Assembly (NCBI RefSeq): GCF_022458985.1
Contig: NC_061786.1
Span: forward strand, 19,412,974 to 19,476,973
Length of the DNA stretch: 64,000 nucleotides
Origin: Mugil cephalus
Lineage: Eukaryota; Chordata; Actinopteri; Mugiliformes; Mugilidae
Direction: 5' to 3'
The notes beneath the pieces were generated by a model. It was not told where the DNA came from and did no database searches. It was given only the letters and a program-made list of their open reading frames with translations. Both the position numbers and the translations under genes were made by a program. This document shows, piece by piece, positions 53,590-64,000 of the stretch (the first letter of the stretch is position 1; the number at the start of each line of letters is the position of its first letter).

Positions 53590-54288
53590 AGTTTGATTTA
53601 TTGCTGTATTTAATACGCCTCTTCTAAATGCTCCAGCCTCCTTTTATTGATCCTCTGGTATACATCTTAAGTCACATTAATCCTAAATCAGAATTCACCA
53701 CACTTAACATATATATGTCAGTGCTGTATTTCTAATCCAGTGCTTTTGTCTGTAAATGACCTGAAGGCAGAAATGTGTAGGAAAATAATGTTTCTTTACT
53801 TTACTAGTAATTTAAAATCGTTTTAAATAGTTTTTCATGGTGGTTTCAGTCAGAATAACAAATAATAGCCAGTGTGTCTTTCAGTTGCTTTGTTTGGATA
53901 TAACTCACGGAGGTTTCTCAGCGTTTTAATGAGCCACATGACGACACTTGAGAGTTTCTCTGTAAGGAATCAAATGGAGCGTTTTCCCTTTCTGGCCTTG
54001 GGTTTGTTTAACGCAGAAAATCTAAGTAGATAATCAGTTCCTGGACAGATTTCCTGAACCATCTGCAGAAAATATGTGGATCCGTGACAACAAGAACTGA
54101 TGCTGTATTCAGAGTTTGTTTGTTTTTAATCAAGGGGTAAAAGTCACTCGGTTAAATCTACGTTACAACCCTGCTACCTCTTTTAAGACCTGAAACCTGT
54201 ACTTAAAGAGACGATACGCGAGGGAAATCTAAGCAGCAACCGAGTCCACTAGTCACAATAGTGCAGTATTACAACAAATTGAAGGACA

Positions 54289-54766
54289 TTACCCTCCTGA
54301 GACCTGGTGTCCTCATACGGGGACATTACATTTTAGGTTTGTTGCAGCTTATTCTGCTTCATTTAGACCTTTTGTCTGCCATGTACTAGTAGTGAAGTGT
54401 CCATACACTGTACTATTTATTCTTACTAACTTTTCTAGTTTGATATGACATGAAAATTTAATAAATTCCAAAGTATTTGTTTGAGTACCTTGAGATTTCA
54501 TTGCTTCCAATTCTGGTTTTGCATTAAAATAAACTTTTTTTTTTTTTTTTTGGTTACACATTGGTGACTTAAATTGTAATATACAGTGAAATAATCCCTG
54601 TGTCTACATATTTATTTATTTTAAAAAAAAGAAACTTAGGGTTCAAAGATGATGCTTATTTTTATACTTTTCTGGCCCCACTAATCCCAAATACTTAAAG
54701 ATCTTAATCTTATCTTGAAGATATTAAGATGCATTCAAAACAAATGCTTGTCTCTTAGGAGGTTAC
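54289..54766 (-). mobile_element. TTAC-flanked piggyBac-like MITE, copy 2 (inverted)
   Basis: A 470-bp element (54293-54762) flanked by a TTAC direct repeat at 54289-54292 and 54763-54766. The ends CCTCCTGAGACCTGG and CTCTTAGGAGG are inverted repeats. Its reverse complement aligns with copy 1 at 10028-10628 (AAGCATCATCTTTGAAC, GACACAGGGATTATTT, and AATGAAGCAGAATAAGCTGC at the other end). It lacks about 130 bp present in copy 1. There is no coding potential. Confidence 0.75.
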
Positions 54767-54954
54767 GGCAATTTCATAAATTAAAATTTAAGCCAAACTA
54801 CTCTTTTTTTGTTTTATACTTTGCTTCATTCTTACTCCCCTCAACTTTTTTTACATGGAAAATTTTAATCTGGGCAGTAACTAGTAACTAGAGCTGTAGT
54901 ACAGTACAGTACAAAATGGACCGACGTCAGAGACCACAACAAACACTGACCGCA

Positions 54955-55450
54955 AAATCAAGGAAACACACTTCAAAGACACAAAACAACCACAAAGAAG
55001 TGAGACACCGCTACAAAGAGATCCCAACTAATCTAAATACAAGTAAAGAAATCAATTCCAGACATGCAAATGAACCCAACGAGATAAAAAGCTACTACAA
55101 AAGGACACAGAACGAACCCAAAGGCAAGTAATAGTGCTTCAGGGAGACACAAAGTCACAATAAAGAGACACAAAACAACCCCGAGATCAGCAAAGAGATG
55201 TAAAGTGACCCAAAAGAAAGACACAAAACAACCCTGAGATATGTAAAAGTCTTTCAGAGGCAAGAGTCGACACAGAGAGATGCCACACAACTAAATATAT
55301 ACACAAAACACAAGCTAGACAACCTAAGCAGCTCCAGAGAAATCCAAAACATCTACACAACCACAAAGAGACAGACTTAATCTGAAGAGACACAAGCTGA
55401 CCCCACTCCAGGCAATTAGTGGGACACAAAAGGACGACTATAGTGAGACA
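54955..55450. repeat. purine-rich degenerate tandem repeat
   Basis: Many diverged copies of a unit close to AAAGAGACACAAAACAACCA (about 20-27 bases), for example at 54978, 55142, 55165, 55218 and 55368. The + strand is almost free of T in the better copies, giving a strong strand asymmetry. Confidence 0.7.
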
Positions 55451-56067
55451 AAGGGAGCACAAATTTATGTATTCATCCTGAGGGATTATTTACTAAAATA
55501 AAAATAAAAGAAAAATGCATTGTAAATTTGTATTTGTACTTATTAAAACTTTTTTAACCTTTGTGTTGTTGTTGTTTTGTTTTCATTGACAGAATATATA
55601 CAGAAAAAGTACAACAATGCAAAACTGGTCAGGATAAAATACAGTTACAAAATTAAAAGAAATAACAAAAATACAACAAATAACCAAAAACAAAATAAAA
55701 TGGGTTGAGGTTGAATAAAGTTCAGGCAAAATTATATTTTTCACTCAAACTTCTTGTTTTGGTTGCTTTGTTTTTGTTTTTTGTTTTTTTTTTAAATATT
55801 TTCTAAACAGGATCAATATGGCTTTAAAAACAATATGTAGTCATTGGTTAGCAAATCTGGAACAGTGAATATTAAATTTGGTTGTAATTGTGAGACGGTT
55901 GATTACATATATTTTGTCTAGTCTTATTTTCTGTAATTTTCAGACAAAGTAAATAGTACATGCTGAAATTCTTTATGTAAATGAGGAATCTACTTTGGAA
56001 TTTAAAATAAAAATATTGAGGTCATGTCAAAAAGTATGAATGTAAGTACATTACCGAAATAAGCAAG

Positions 56068-56087
56068 ATCTATCTATCTATCTATCT
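56068..56087. repeat. (ATCT)5 microsatellite
   Basis: Five perfect ATCT units just upstream of the lgmn promoter. Confidence 0.85.
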
Positions 56088-56109
56088 GTTGTTATTAATT
56101 AACCCTGGT

Positions 56110-56230
56110 TCACGTGACTGTCTACAGTAAGGCCCCGCCCCCGCAGCGCTCTGATTGGCTGCGGCGGCAGAATTCCTATTTCCTGTTTATCCCGACGTCA
56201 GATATAAACGAAGCGCTGCGGCTGTTGTTC
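56110..56230 (+). promoter_or_regulatory. lgmn: lgmn core promoter with CLEAR-type E-box
   Basis: A compact promoter: E-box TCACGTGAC (56110-56118), GC box CCCCGCCCCC (56133-56142), inverted CCAAT box ATTGG (56154-56158), CRE-like GACGTCA (56194-56200) and TATAAA (56203-56208). The order and spacing fit transcription from about 56230. TCACGTGAC is the core of the CLEAR element through which TFEB/TFE3 regulate lysosomal genes, which suits a lysosomal protease. Factor binding is inferred. Confidence 0.65.
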
Positions 56231-56277
56231 ACGTTCACGGAGCCGCTCCTGAGCTGTGTATCTCGAAGAAAATAAAG
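56230..56277 (+). other. lgmn: lgmn non-coding exon 1 (5' UTR)
   Basis: Sequence downstream of the TATA box ending AAAATAAAG before the donor GTAATA at 56278. The next exon begins at 56567 after ATACAG and carries 22 bases of 5' UTR before the ATG. The transcription start is approximate. Confidence 0.5.
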
Positions 56278-56588
56278 GTAATAAAAAACCTTTCTTTACA
56301 TGCAGAGCTTGTTTTAATTTCCCCCGACTCTTTTTAAGCTTGAAAAAAAAAAAAAAAATGAATAGAGTCGGCTTCTCAAGTTAGCTTGCTGTGCTAGTCT
56401 CACCTATCCCAGAATGGATAGTCATGTGACATGTCAGGCAGGCATCAGTTGTTTGTGTGGTTTCATGTTTCCTCGCAGTCTAAAACCAACTTTATTATAA
56501 GAGGGAATTTAAAAATAGTTTGTTTTTTGTTTGTTTTTTTCTCCCCCCGCCCTGTCATCCATACAGGACAGCCAGAGAAGCTGAGAGC

Positions 56589-59500
56589 ATGTGTCGGTTA
56601 GTCCTTATCGCCCTGCTCGGCCTGGTCGGGCTGGTTTTCGGGTTCCCCACAGAAGAGCCGGACTCTGGGAAACACTGGGTTGTTATTGTGGCCGGTTCCA
56701 ACGGATGGTACAACTACAGGCACCAGGTGAGTCAAACTGCGCATGACTCATTTACTTTCTCTGCTTTCATAGTGTAATTTTACTTCCCCCTCCTCCACAG
56801 TGCATGTTCTGAATTTGTTTTCCCGTCATATTATTAAAAAAAAAAAAAAAAACTACCCTGCATCTTTCAGGCTGACGCTTGCCATGCATACCAGATCGTG
56901 CACAAAAATGGCATCCCAGACGAGCAGATTGTGGTCATGATGTACGATGACTTGGCTCAAAATGAACAGTGAGTTGGCTCTTTCGTTTCTCTCATCATGC
57001 AGAAAAACAAAAACCCCACAGTGTTTCGGGTTGTCCCTGTCCTGTGCAGAATGTTTATATATTCGTCAGAGTCCCAAAATGTACAAGTTCAAGTTTAAAA
57101 CAAGGGTTTTTTCTCTGGTCTTATCACATTCTATTTAAAAAGCTTTTCATCTGTGTTATTTACTGTGGTGCACGCATTTGAAAAATACATAGCAAATGTT
57201 CTTACAAAACATGTTTTGATTGATTTGTGTGTAGAACAGTTAAAGAAATCCATCCTCTGTTGGTTTGTTTTATCCAGTCAAACAGCTCAAATCCTGAAAA
57301 CTTGCTTGGGTTAAGTTATAAAATAGTTCTTCAGTCAAAAGTGCTAAAAAAAATGGGATTATTCCAGCCTCTCAATCACATGTAAAGACTCATTTATTCA
57401 CCGAATAGTTGAATCAAAGCTACAACTTCTCTTCACGGGCACATGGAGACGTCCATGAGCATATTTCTAGATCCTTGACACTCGAACTAAGTTGCACCGC
57501 CGCCTGTCTGGTCATCTGTAGACACAGAGGAATCACATAAGTTGGTATTTGTCATGTCGCTGTGGCATGTCTGCACCGTGTCCTTCAGAGAGACGAGTCA
57601 CATGGAACCAATTTCGTGTATTGCTGACATGGGGAGCAGTAGTGAAAGGAGATCTGTCCGTTTTGCAGCTGGAAGTTGCATCTCACAGCGTCAAACACAA
57701 TGTTGTTGCACGTTATCGTGTGTTGATGTTCTGTGGTTGATTTTAATTGTAATTTTCAATTTAACGTCTTTTAATTGGATGAGAAACAAACTCTTCATGC
57801 CAGTAAAACTGCACACAACTGCACATTTGTCCCATTTGTTCAGCCTTTGAGTTACAGGTTGAGATAATTGTTTTTCATCCGAGCTGCTGATTAATCTAAC
57901 AGTAGTAACCCGTGATACTCAGAGGAATGCTGTTCAACTCAATTGTTTACACACCTCAGCGCCCAACGATCGATGGCATATGTGCCTCAAAAAGTAGGCC
58001 GTGTCTTAGAAAGACATTACGCAACCATGACTGTTTTATACCTGTGTCATGCGCCTGTATCGCTGACGTTATAACGAGCGCCCACTTGGTTTGTCGTTAA
58101 TGAATAACTCGCGTCATAAGTGCAGTTAGTTTCTCGTAGAGGGTGCACAAACAGTTTCTGACTTCATTGATTTTCCTTCCTGCAAAAACAAAACTTTGAC
58201 TGACGTACTCACATGTTACTGTGGCAGCACAGTGTCAAACATGTTATTTTGCAGTGAAAGGAGAAAAAAAAATCCACACCGGCCACAGTCTGGCTCAGTC
58301 ACCGGATCGGTGAATCATTATCATTCATCGGTTGCATTGTCATTTTGCCATAAGTGTTTTGTCAGCCATATTCACTTCCTTCTGTTAATCATGTGCCCCC
58401 CCCCCCCCAGAAACCCCACCCCTGGCGTTTTGATCAACAGGCCAAACGGTACGGACGTTTACAAGGGAGTTCCTAAAGACTACACCGGGGAGGCGAGTGC
58501 TTCAGCGCAAATATTTATCCGAAAGTGCAAATCTGTGTTCTGCAAACGTTGTGATTTCTGACCGCGCGTCTCATGCCCCCGCAGGACGTGACTCCGGAGA
58601 ATTTCCTGGCCGTCCTGAAGGGCGACGCCTCCGGTGTCCGTGGCGGCTCTGGCAAAGTGTTGAAGAGGCAAGTGAGGAGCAAAACGGAACATGAAGCCAG
58701 ACAACCTGAAAAACATCAGATCTGGTTTATCAAGTTTTTATTTTCTCATATTACTAACCTCATATATTTATTTTTTTTTCCTTTGGCAGCGGACCCAAGG
58801 ATAACGTCTTTGTGTACTTCACTGATCATGGGGCACCTGGTATTCTCGCCTTCCCTAATGATGACGTGAGCGTTTTTTTAACTTCCTGCTCGATGCAACT
58901 AACACAAACCATCCACGTGTCACTTTAAAGACGAGGAACTAACTGTTATTATATTTATTGTTCCACCTGTTCGTTCAGATAATTGAAATATTTTAGCATT
59001 CTGACATTTTCCACATGGAAAAGCAGTGGCTGGCAGTTCATTAGTCAATGGACATATGTCAGATCTTTTACAGAATGATTTCTAATAAGTCAGACATCCC
59101 TTTAGTTTCTATTGAACACTGATCATAGAATAGAAAAACCTTTTATTTGTCCCACAATGAGGAAATTGCAGTTTGCAGCAGCATCCATAGGTGCAGAAAA
59201 GTAACAAGAATAAAGAGTGCAAAAGCTAAATAACAAGAGACAAATAATAAGGACAAAAAGTGAATAGAATAAACAATATACAAGTGTTGGCATATATACA
59301 AAAAGTATTGAATTGCAAACAGATAGTGACCGATTGTCGGATACGTTGTGAAGTTTAATGTGTTTGGTTCATGACCAAGAACCTGCGAAATTTACATGGA
59401 CGCTAAATTAAATGATCTGATGAGATGATATATATAAATGCATCAACATGCCCCAGAACATGAATAGATGAGCCACAGTAGAACAAAGTGGTTCTGGCTG

Positions 59501-62500
59501 CAGGAAACACTACAGACGAAGAGGAAGTTTTAGCTCTTGCATATTATCAAAGCTGCTGCCTCATTAGTTTTTTTTTTTTATTAAAATCACTTTCTGTCCC
59601 TCCTAGAAACTCGTCACATGATGTTTTCACTCCACTAAACATGTCCAGACAGAATGGATTTGTTCTAAACATGTGTACACCGCCCCTTTCAATCTGTTTT
59701 AAAATTCCTTCTGACTGATCCGGTTTGTTGATATTGAGGCATTTTGTTTTTATTCTGATGTTTAGAGAAATACTAGTTAATACTGTGTGTGCTGCTAATG
59801 TTTGAGGCTTATCTGAGATGGTTAATATTAGCCTGATTAATAGTGGAAAGTTTGGCACGGCCTTGGTTACGGACTTTTATTTTTATATTTTTATTTTACA
59901 GAAACTAATCTTTGACCCTCAGCCGTGATAATAGAGTCTGTGGTCGGTTCAGAGAATCAGAGTCATTCCCAGAACTATAAAACTATGACCGTCTTTATTG
60001 TGTCCTTTATTTTGGGGGCTTTGTCCAGTGAAATGCTTCGACACCTGTGATTCACCTGTAAACTCTTTTCTCTGCGTGCAGCTCCAGGTTGACGACCTCC
60101 AAACCACCATTAAATACATGCACGACAACAAGAAATACAAAAGGGTACGTGGAAAAACACACAGTTGTTGAAGTTTTAGGTCGGCAGGTGTGGACATGTC
60201 CTACAGTGTTCAGGTGATCAGTCATATGATGATGTGTCATCTCATCTGCTTCTGTTTTTTTTTTTTTTTTCCCGCCACATAGATGGTGTTCTACATTGAA
60301 GCATGTGAGTCCGGGTCCATGATGACCAAACTACCCGCTGACATCAACGGTAGGTTTGAGATAAGGAGCAAAAACAGAGATAATCTGGTGATTCATTACG
60401 TAAACAACATAAACTTGACTTTCCCTCGTGACTCTTTGATTTTCACCTACATTTAATAAAAAAAGCAAAACCGGAGCCAAGAATCGGAGTGTGGTTATCT
60501 CTATGGAGTCAATATAAACTCATGTGATATTTTGTCATCTCATGTATATTCATGAGTCATCCTGTCATGTGTCTGGCCGTCATGTGACGACCATAATTCT
60601 TATTCCTTTATTTGTGGCCTGTAGTTTATTTTGTCAGCATAAAGTGAGATTGTTTTTTTTTTTTTCTTTCTTAGTTTACGCCACCACAGCCGCAAACGCT
60701 CACGAGTCCTCGTACGCCTGCTACTATGACGAGAAGAGGGAGACCTACCTGGGCGACTGGTACAGCGTCAACTGGATGGAGGACTCTGACATGGTGGGTG
60801 ATCATCGATCTATGTCAAGGGAAAAGTCGAGACAACGAGATGTGCTAGTTAATACCTGACAGCCAGCGAGGTCTGTGAAGGGTCTCAGTCGTCCAGGTTC
60901 ATGGTGACCCAGGAGGCGTTTTAACCACAGCTGGACTCGTGGAGTTTTGAGGAGACGTTTCAACCGAGCAGCTTCTTCATTTCTAAATGTGCGTTTTCTT
61001 TCACCTCGGAGGCTGGAATCCGGCGCTGACGATGAGTTATCGGTATTCCACAGTTACAGAAGTCGGAAAACTAGACGGCCGCATCCATGAAGGCGCTTGC
61101 CTTGTAAGAATATAACTTGGTGTGTTCAATAATTACGATATTATTTATATTTATATTATTTATATTATGTTAAACTAAATTTAAGGCCATTTAAGTTCCA
61201 CAAATTGTAAATGGAACAGATAGCTTGAACCAACTCAGGAGTTTGTTTAATGTAAATGTAGAAAAAAGTAGATTATTAATCCCAGTTCGCCACGTTGGTG
61301 TTTCGCACGTGTTTTGGTTTTAAAAGTTTATCGTTTTTACCCATATTTAGCGCAGATTCTATGACTTTCTGTGGAGAAAGTTTGACTTCGAGGGGCGTTT
61401 CAGTTCGCAAATTCCAGCCACAAAAGCAACGCACCATAAGGGCGCATAAGGGAACTTGCCTGACTTGTTTCTTCTCAGGAACCAGAAACTGGTGCAACCA
61501 ATTCCCATGAACAGCTGGATACTTACCTGTCACTGAGGTGGGCGGGTGGTGGGTCCCTTAACCACTTCCCCTATGAAAGATGCTCCAGTCTCAAAGTTTT
61601 AAACGGGTTTGAGACTTCTGTAAATTGGTGACAGATTATATCTCTGTCCACCTCCTCTGTTTAGAGACGGTTTTCCAGTCTGGCATAGATGGCTTCCCAC
61701 ACTCCTCTCTCAGAGTCTTCTCTGAGAGAACGTCAACTTCCAAATTGTCCCTTACAACTGAAGAAGCTACTCCTCGGATGGAACATCTTCTCAACACTCT
61801 ACAAGTCCAGAGCAGTTAGCTTAGCTTAACGCAAAGATTGGGAAGAGGAGGAAGCAACTAAACCCCTTCGAGTAATCCACAGTCACATGGTGATTGCTGC
61901 AATTTGTTACCATAAATGTGGCTAATGTGACTCTCTCATCGTAAAGATTCATGGAAAAGGGAAGTTCTCGCTGAGGATGTGGTTAGATGGCAGCTGTCTC
62001 TCTATTTCGAAATGAATGATCATCTAAAAAATTATGAGTTTTTGCAAAGGTGCAGACAAATAGAGCTCAAGTGAAGGTACGTTAACAGGAATTATCCTGT
62101 TAAACGTTTGGAGGGTGCGGTCAAGCTGTTTTCCTCTCTTTCCCAGTCTTTGAGACATTTCACAGACATGAGAGTGGTACCAGTATCATCTCTCTAAAGT
62201 GTCATCAGAGAAAGTTTTCCCAAAATGCAGCAAGAGGAGATAATGCAGCGTTGGTAAAAACCAGCTCGGCAGTAGCTCAGGAGGCAGAGCAGTCGTCCAA
62301 TAACTGAAAGGTTGGTGGTTCAATTCCACCCTATCCCCACCCCAGGTGTATGCTCCATGTAGTTTGAATAATGCATTCAGTTGTAGCATTTAAAATAGGA
62401 ATATAAAACCAATACATTATTATTATGATTAAGTTGCGATCATGGGTGGGAAAGTGCAGGTATTAAGTTGAACTAATCCAAACTTTGAGGCCACAACCGA

Positions 62501-64000
62501 TAGAAGCTCCTCATACAATTGATTGACAAATGATGGTCTGAGTTCCCTGGACATTGGACGCAATTTGGGAAATATACAAGACAAGGGGGTTACCTAGGCA
62601 ACCAGAGCTTGAAACGTCCACTGGTGAGCAGCTGTTTGTTTGTCGTCCATTGCTTTGCAGCTGATTGCGTTATAAAGGGCTCATTTAAAGTGCTGCAGGA
62701 CTAGACGGCGTAACCAGCGCTGGTGCCACCTGAGCTCTATGAACCACTTTATGAAGCAATGTCTTGCACGTAGTGAGGATTTATGGATCGGTCAGCAGCC
62801 ATCCAGTGCCCTAGTAGATCACCGTTCCCATGCCAACCTGGCCGCGTCCAACGTCAAATGCGACAACGCGGTGACATTTCGGTGTAATGTTGAGAGCGCG
62901 CTCTCAGACGCTGGATTGAAGGAGAGAAATGTGTCAATTGGATTAGGACCAAGTTTGTCAGGGAAACATGGTAAAGCATGAACTCCCCGACCTGTAGATA
63001 ACAGAAAATAAGATAACAGAAAATAAGGCCATAAGGCTAATGGAATTTCTTTGAGAATTGTGCTTGCAAAGAAAACCTCTGCAGTTACCCAAATGGTTGG
63101 AGATCCCCAGGTAAAACAAACAGGGTTTTACACAACAATGTGACATTTCATTGTTGCCTTTTAATGACTCCTACATGAGTTGCTCAAACTATATTAAGTC
63201 CATTGACAGTTAACTTTCTGTTCTGTTCTGTTCTAAACACCTGGTATCAGATATACAGGAAAAGGAAGTGGTGAACGTAGCAGCATCGGTGTCTTGTTTT
63301 TAACCAGCGGGATATGAACCTGAGTCGTTTGTTTATCAGCAGGTGTGGTTTTACAGTAGAGAGCCCCAGAAAAAAAAAAGAAAAAAAAAGAACCTTCTTC
63401 AACAGAAAGTAAACCACGCCTTGTATTTTTATTTTCTTCATTTCAGGAGGACCTGGCTAAAGAAACTTTGCAGAAGCAGTTCAAGATTGTAAAGAGCCAC
63501 ACAAACACCAGCCACGTCCAGCAGTTTGGAAACAAGGTGAGAAAAACAGCGGAGGAGGGAAAGTGTTGAGTAAACGTCCACCATGAACCCAAACGTAAAG
63601 GAAGTGCTGTTTTTATTTTAGGTCCAGATGACAGGCAGTCGTGATGATGCAGCAGTTTAAAGACTGTCCGTTTCCTTCCTCTGTTCTTGCTTTCTCTCTC
63701 TGCAGACCATGGCTCACATGAAAGTCATAGCTTTCCAGGGTAACGGCAAAGACGAGAACGCCGCCCCTCCAATGACCCTGCCGCCAGTCGCCGATCCGGA
63801 TCTGACCCCGAGCCGTGACGTCCCCATGGCCATCCTCAAGAGGAAGCTGATGGCGTCCAACGATATCAGGGAGGCGAGGGGTCTGCTGATGGAGATCAAC
63901 GCCCACCTCAAGGTAAAGAGTCGCCGCCCAAACACGAACCGCACAGGTCGCACGTTTCCCGTGACCTCCCCCAACCTTTGTGCGTTCAGGTGAGGGAGAT
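56589..64000 (+). CDS. lgmn: legumain (asparaginyl endopeptidase), 5' part of gene
   Basis: Lysosomal cysteine protease (family C13) cleaving after Asn. Coding exons: 56589-56726, 56871-56968, 58411-58492, 58585-58667, 58790-58865, 60082-60144, 60283-60349, 60675-60793, 63447-63536, 63706-63912, 63990-64000 (cut by the window edge). Phases agree throughout: 341 codons plus 11 bases of the next exon. Residues 1-18 form a hydrophobic signal peptide ([17 protein letters not shown]). Then come [20 protein letters not shown], catalytic His147 in YFTDHG, catalytic Cys188 in EACESGS, and N-glycosylation sites NGT and NTS. The activation-cleavage Asn324 in KRKLMASND aligns with human Asn323. Human legumain has RGD at 118-120; here it is KGD. 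The introns after 58492 and 58667 use GC donors. The C-terminal prodomain lies beyond the window. Confidence 0.96.
58493..58584 (+). other. lgmn: GC-AG intron in lgmn (92 bp)
   Basis: Donor GAG|GCGAGT, acceptor CCCCCGCAG. Only this GC donor joins YTGE to [11 protein letters not shown] in frame, as in other legumains. A nearby GT at 58497 would break the frame. Confidence 0.85.
58668..58789 (+). other. lgmn: GC-AG intron in lgmn (122 bp)
   Basis: Donor AAGAG|GCAAGT, acceptor TTTGGCAG. The GC donor joins KVLKS to [10 protein letters not shown] in frame. Using the GT four bases downstream (CAA|GTGAGG) brings a stop codon within five codons of the next exon. Confidence 0.88.
58866..60081 (+). 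other. lgmn: lgmn intron after the catalytic-His exon
   Basis: A 1.2-kb GT-AG intron holding the repeat fragment at 59127-59330 and otherwise unremarkable AT-rich sequence. The ORF at 59547-59858 (minus) shows nothing recognisable. Confidence 0.65.
59127..59330. repeat. probable retroelement-derived repeat fragment
   Basis: In an lgmn intron. TTTTATTTGTCCCACAATGA then GGAAATTGCAGTTTGCAGCA resembles the 'TTTATTGTCCC...GGGGAAATT' tail of fish non-LTR-type repeats and is related in layout to 6510-7050. The family is uncertain. Confidence 0.4.
60868..60995. repeat. dispersed-repeat remnant
   Basis: Contains GGGTCTCAGTCGTCCAGGTT, GAGGAGACGTTTCAACCGAG and CAGCTTCTTCATTTCTAAAT. This order matches a common fish repeat ('GTCTCAGTCATCCAGG...GACGTTTCG...GCTTCTTCAGTTCTAA'). 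The family is not assigned. Confidence 0.5.
62268..62350 (+). repeat. tRNA-like SINE fragment, copy 2
   Basis: GGCAGTAGCTCAGGAGGCAG (A box) and GGTTGGTGGTTCAATTCC (B box) lie about 40 bases apart. They share GCAGTCGTCCAATAACTGAA with the copy at 43600. It is the tRNA-derived head of a fish SINE in an lgmn intron; the tail is not clearly preserved. Confidence 0.7.

Larger units (their letters stand above)
52406..53610 (+). other. pcnx1: pcnx1 3' UTR
   Basis: About 1.2 kb from the TGA to a canonical AATAAA at 53584-53589. It includes an (AC)n run (52421-52459), two T-tracts (around 52915 and 53110) and an (AT)n run (around 53337-53386). The block ATGGCCATGGTTACCGATGC at about 53198 resembles what I remember of vertebrate PCNX1 3' UTRs. 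ORFs here are low complexity and not genes. Confidence 0.65.
53611..56100. other. intergenic region pcnx1-lgmn
   Basis: AT-rich sequence with no gene. It holds MITE copy 2 (54293-54762), a purine-rich tandem repeat (54955-55450), A/T-rich low-complexity DNA (55500-56000) and an ATCT microsatellite (56068-56087). The ORFs at 54916-55131 (+), 55033-55290 (-) and 55187-55462 (-) are read-throughs of the tandem repeat. Confidence 0.65.
60794..63446 (+). other. lgmn: large lgmn intron with repeats
   Basis: A 2.65-kb intron between the NWMEDSDM exon and the EDLAKETLQ exon. It contains the repeat remnant at 60868-60995 and a tRNA-like SINE piece at 62268-62350. The ORFs within it lack recognisable domains. 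Confidence 0.7.

Noticed and set aside
55033..55462. Minus-strand ORFs with Cys/Leu-rich, membrane-like translation
   Set aside because: They read through the GAGACACAAAACAACC tandem repeat; the hydrophobicity is a by-product of the T-rich strand.
58493..58500. GT donor at 58497 for the lgmn exon 58411-58492
   Set aside because: It would add four bases and break the frame with the next exon; the GC donor keeps the conserved YTGE-DVTP junction.

Overview
The window is nuclear DNA from a ray-finned (teleost) fish. Multi-exon genes with mostly GT-AG introns of about 100 bp to 3 kb, proteins close to vertebrate orthologues, and fish-type dispersed repeats (tRNA-like SINE pieces, L2-like LINE pieces, TTAA-flanked MITEs) all point that way. 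I could not fix the species; a percomorph is a reasonable guess from the repeat types.

Layout. 1-8032 (+): the 3' two thirds of a mixed-lineage kinase gene (map3k9/MLK1), from the kinase C-lobe to the stop; its 5' exons lie off the left edge. 8033-12788: gene-poor, with a CRE/TATA-like cluster, a TTAA-flanked MITE and a degenerate tandem array. 12789-14831 (-): ttc9, complete in three exons. 16294-19332 (+): med6, complete in eight exons. 21231-52405 (+): pcnx1 (pecanex 1), complete in 36 coding exons that fill half the window. 52406-56588: pcnx1 3' UTR, a second MITE in opposite orientation, a purine-rich tandem repeat and the lgmn promoter. 56589-64000 (+): lgmn (legumain), signal peptide to just past the activation-cleavage Asn; the 3' exons lie off the right edge.

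Exon coordinates were derived by hand from reading frame, splice dinucleotides and remembered human orthologues. Phase was checked at every junction, and the summed coding lengths divide by three: pcnx1 7008 nt (2335 aa), med6 741 nt (246 aa), ttc9 753 nt (250 aa), map3k9 partial 727 aa.

The genes are not a functional pathway. They are a linkage block shared with human 14q24 (MED6-TTC9-MAP3K9-PCNX1), in which the three-gene part appears inverted next to pcnx1 and lgmn has become the neighbour. I found no previously undescribed biological system, no tRNA or rRNA gene and no CRISPR. The most interesting observations are two consecutive GC-AG introns in lgmn, a CLEAR-type E-box in the lgmn promoter, a pair of piggyBac-like MITEs, a CRE-palindrome-TATA cluster downstream of map3k9, and the inverted synteny block.
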